Origin: Penaeus vannamei
Lineage: Eukaryota; Arthropoda; Malacostraca; Decapoda; Penaeidae
Length of the DNA: 15,000 bases
Direction of reading: 5' to 3'
Assembly (NCBI RefSeq): GCF_042767895.1
Contig: NC_091565.1
Span: 42,264,569 to 42,279,568, forward strand
The position numbers and the translations under genes were made by a program. This document shows, one piece after another, positions 14,691 to 15,000 of this stretch. A model generated the notes under the pieces. It saw nothing but the letters and a program-made list of their open reading frames with translations, was not told the DNA's origin and did not search any database. The stretch's first letter is position 1. Every line of letters begins with the position of its first letter.

Positions 14691-15000
14691 CACCGTCACC
14701 CCCTCCCCTTCCCTAGTCATCCCCCTCCCCCTTCCCCTCACCTTAGTCACCCCCTCCCCCTCCCCACCCCTCAGACACCCCTCCCCTTCCCTCTCCACCT
14801 CAGTCACCCCCTCCCTCTACCTCAGTCACCCCCTCCCCCTCCCCACCTCAGTCACCCTCTCCCCCCCCCCACCTCAGTCACCCCCTTCCCCCTTCCCCCA
14901 CCTCAATCACCCCAACTCAGTCTCCCCCCCCCCTCCCTCCCCTCAGTCACCCCTCCCCCCTCCCTCCACCTCAGTCACCCCTCCCTCTACCTCAGTCCCC
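14691..15000 (+). repeat. CTCAGTCACCCC minisatellite, 21-30 bp unit
   Basis: AGTCA or a one-base variant recurs at 14715, 14745, 14773, 14802, 14824, 14850, 14876, 14905, 14919, 14945, 14973 and 14994, mostly 26-30 bp apart. Each is preceded by a C/T run and ACCTC. Units vary in length by CCCCT gain or loss. The minus strand is G-rich (GGTGACTGAGG plus GGGGAGGGGG). The array runs off the right edge. Confidence 0.93.

Overview
This looks like a piece of a eukaryotic, probably arthropod, nuclear genome made mostly of simple sequence repeats. By eye, well over half of the 15 kb is microsatellite, polypurine/polypyrimidine or short minisatellite sequence. Long pure dinucleotide runs ((GA)55 at 736-845, about 62 GA units at 9367-9490, (TG)45 at 5201-5290, about 55 TG units at 10394-10505) sit beside AAT, GATA/GACA, GGA and CCCT arrays. 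That density resembles decapod crustaceans, especially penaeid shrimps, whose genomes are known to be unusually repeat-rich. The organism is an inference; no gene in the window confirms it. No operon, Shine-Dalgarno pattern, rRNA, tRNA, CRISPR array or recognisable transposon gene is visible.

Layout. 1-1019 is purine-rich repeat on the + strand (GGA, GAA, GA, GACA/GATA, A-rich). A CpG-rich island (1020-1260) is followed by AT-rich microsatellites with a small unique stretch between them (1261-2200). A 12-bp minisatellite (2271-2349) precedes about 700 bp of polypyrimidine (2441-3150). 3230-4010 holds linked minisatellites, 4011-4200 is unique, and 4204-4989 has a G-rich tract and two A-rich minisatellites. 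5101-5362 is GT/GAGT and potential Z-DNA, 5363-5600 is unique, 5605-6092 is GGA, a 46-bp repeat and GACA. 6216-8300 is largely pyrimidine-rich with unique islands. 8426-10140 alternates (GA)n blocks with CpG-rich islands. 10381-10880 is T, TG, CA-rich and trinucleotide repeat. 10941-12094 is purine/G-rich repeat and CAT repeat. 12095-15000 mixes small unique islands with CT, GGGA and C-rich arrays.

Genes. I find no open reading frame that I can call a gene with confidence. Nearly all long frames come from repeats that cannot contain stop codons. A few short non-repetitive frames look more protein-like and some carry splice or polyadenylation signals: 12144-12227 (+), 14100-14165 (+), 12542-12736 (+), 7014-7220 (-) and 1590-1783 (-). 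I list these as candidate exon fragments at low confidence. The window is most simply intergenic or intronic DNA.

Most interesting structure. A tandem array at 3361-3760 repeats a block resembling a full 3' splice site (branch-like TAACTAAT, pyrimidine tract, CAG) up to six times. Other points are two 12-bp sites 33 bp apart carrying nuclear-receptor and GATA-type motifs in the only unique DNA between inverted CT and GA tracts (8426-8580), a possible 27-nt microexon (6801-6827), paired forkhead-type sites (5457-5482), and CpG-rich islands with promoter-like motifs (9325, 9705, 10193, 13977). All need outside evidence.
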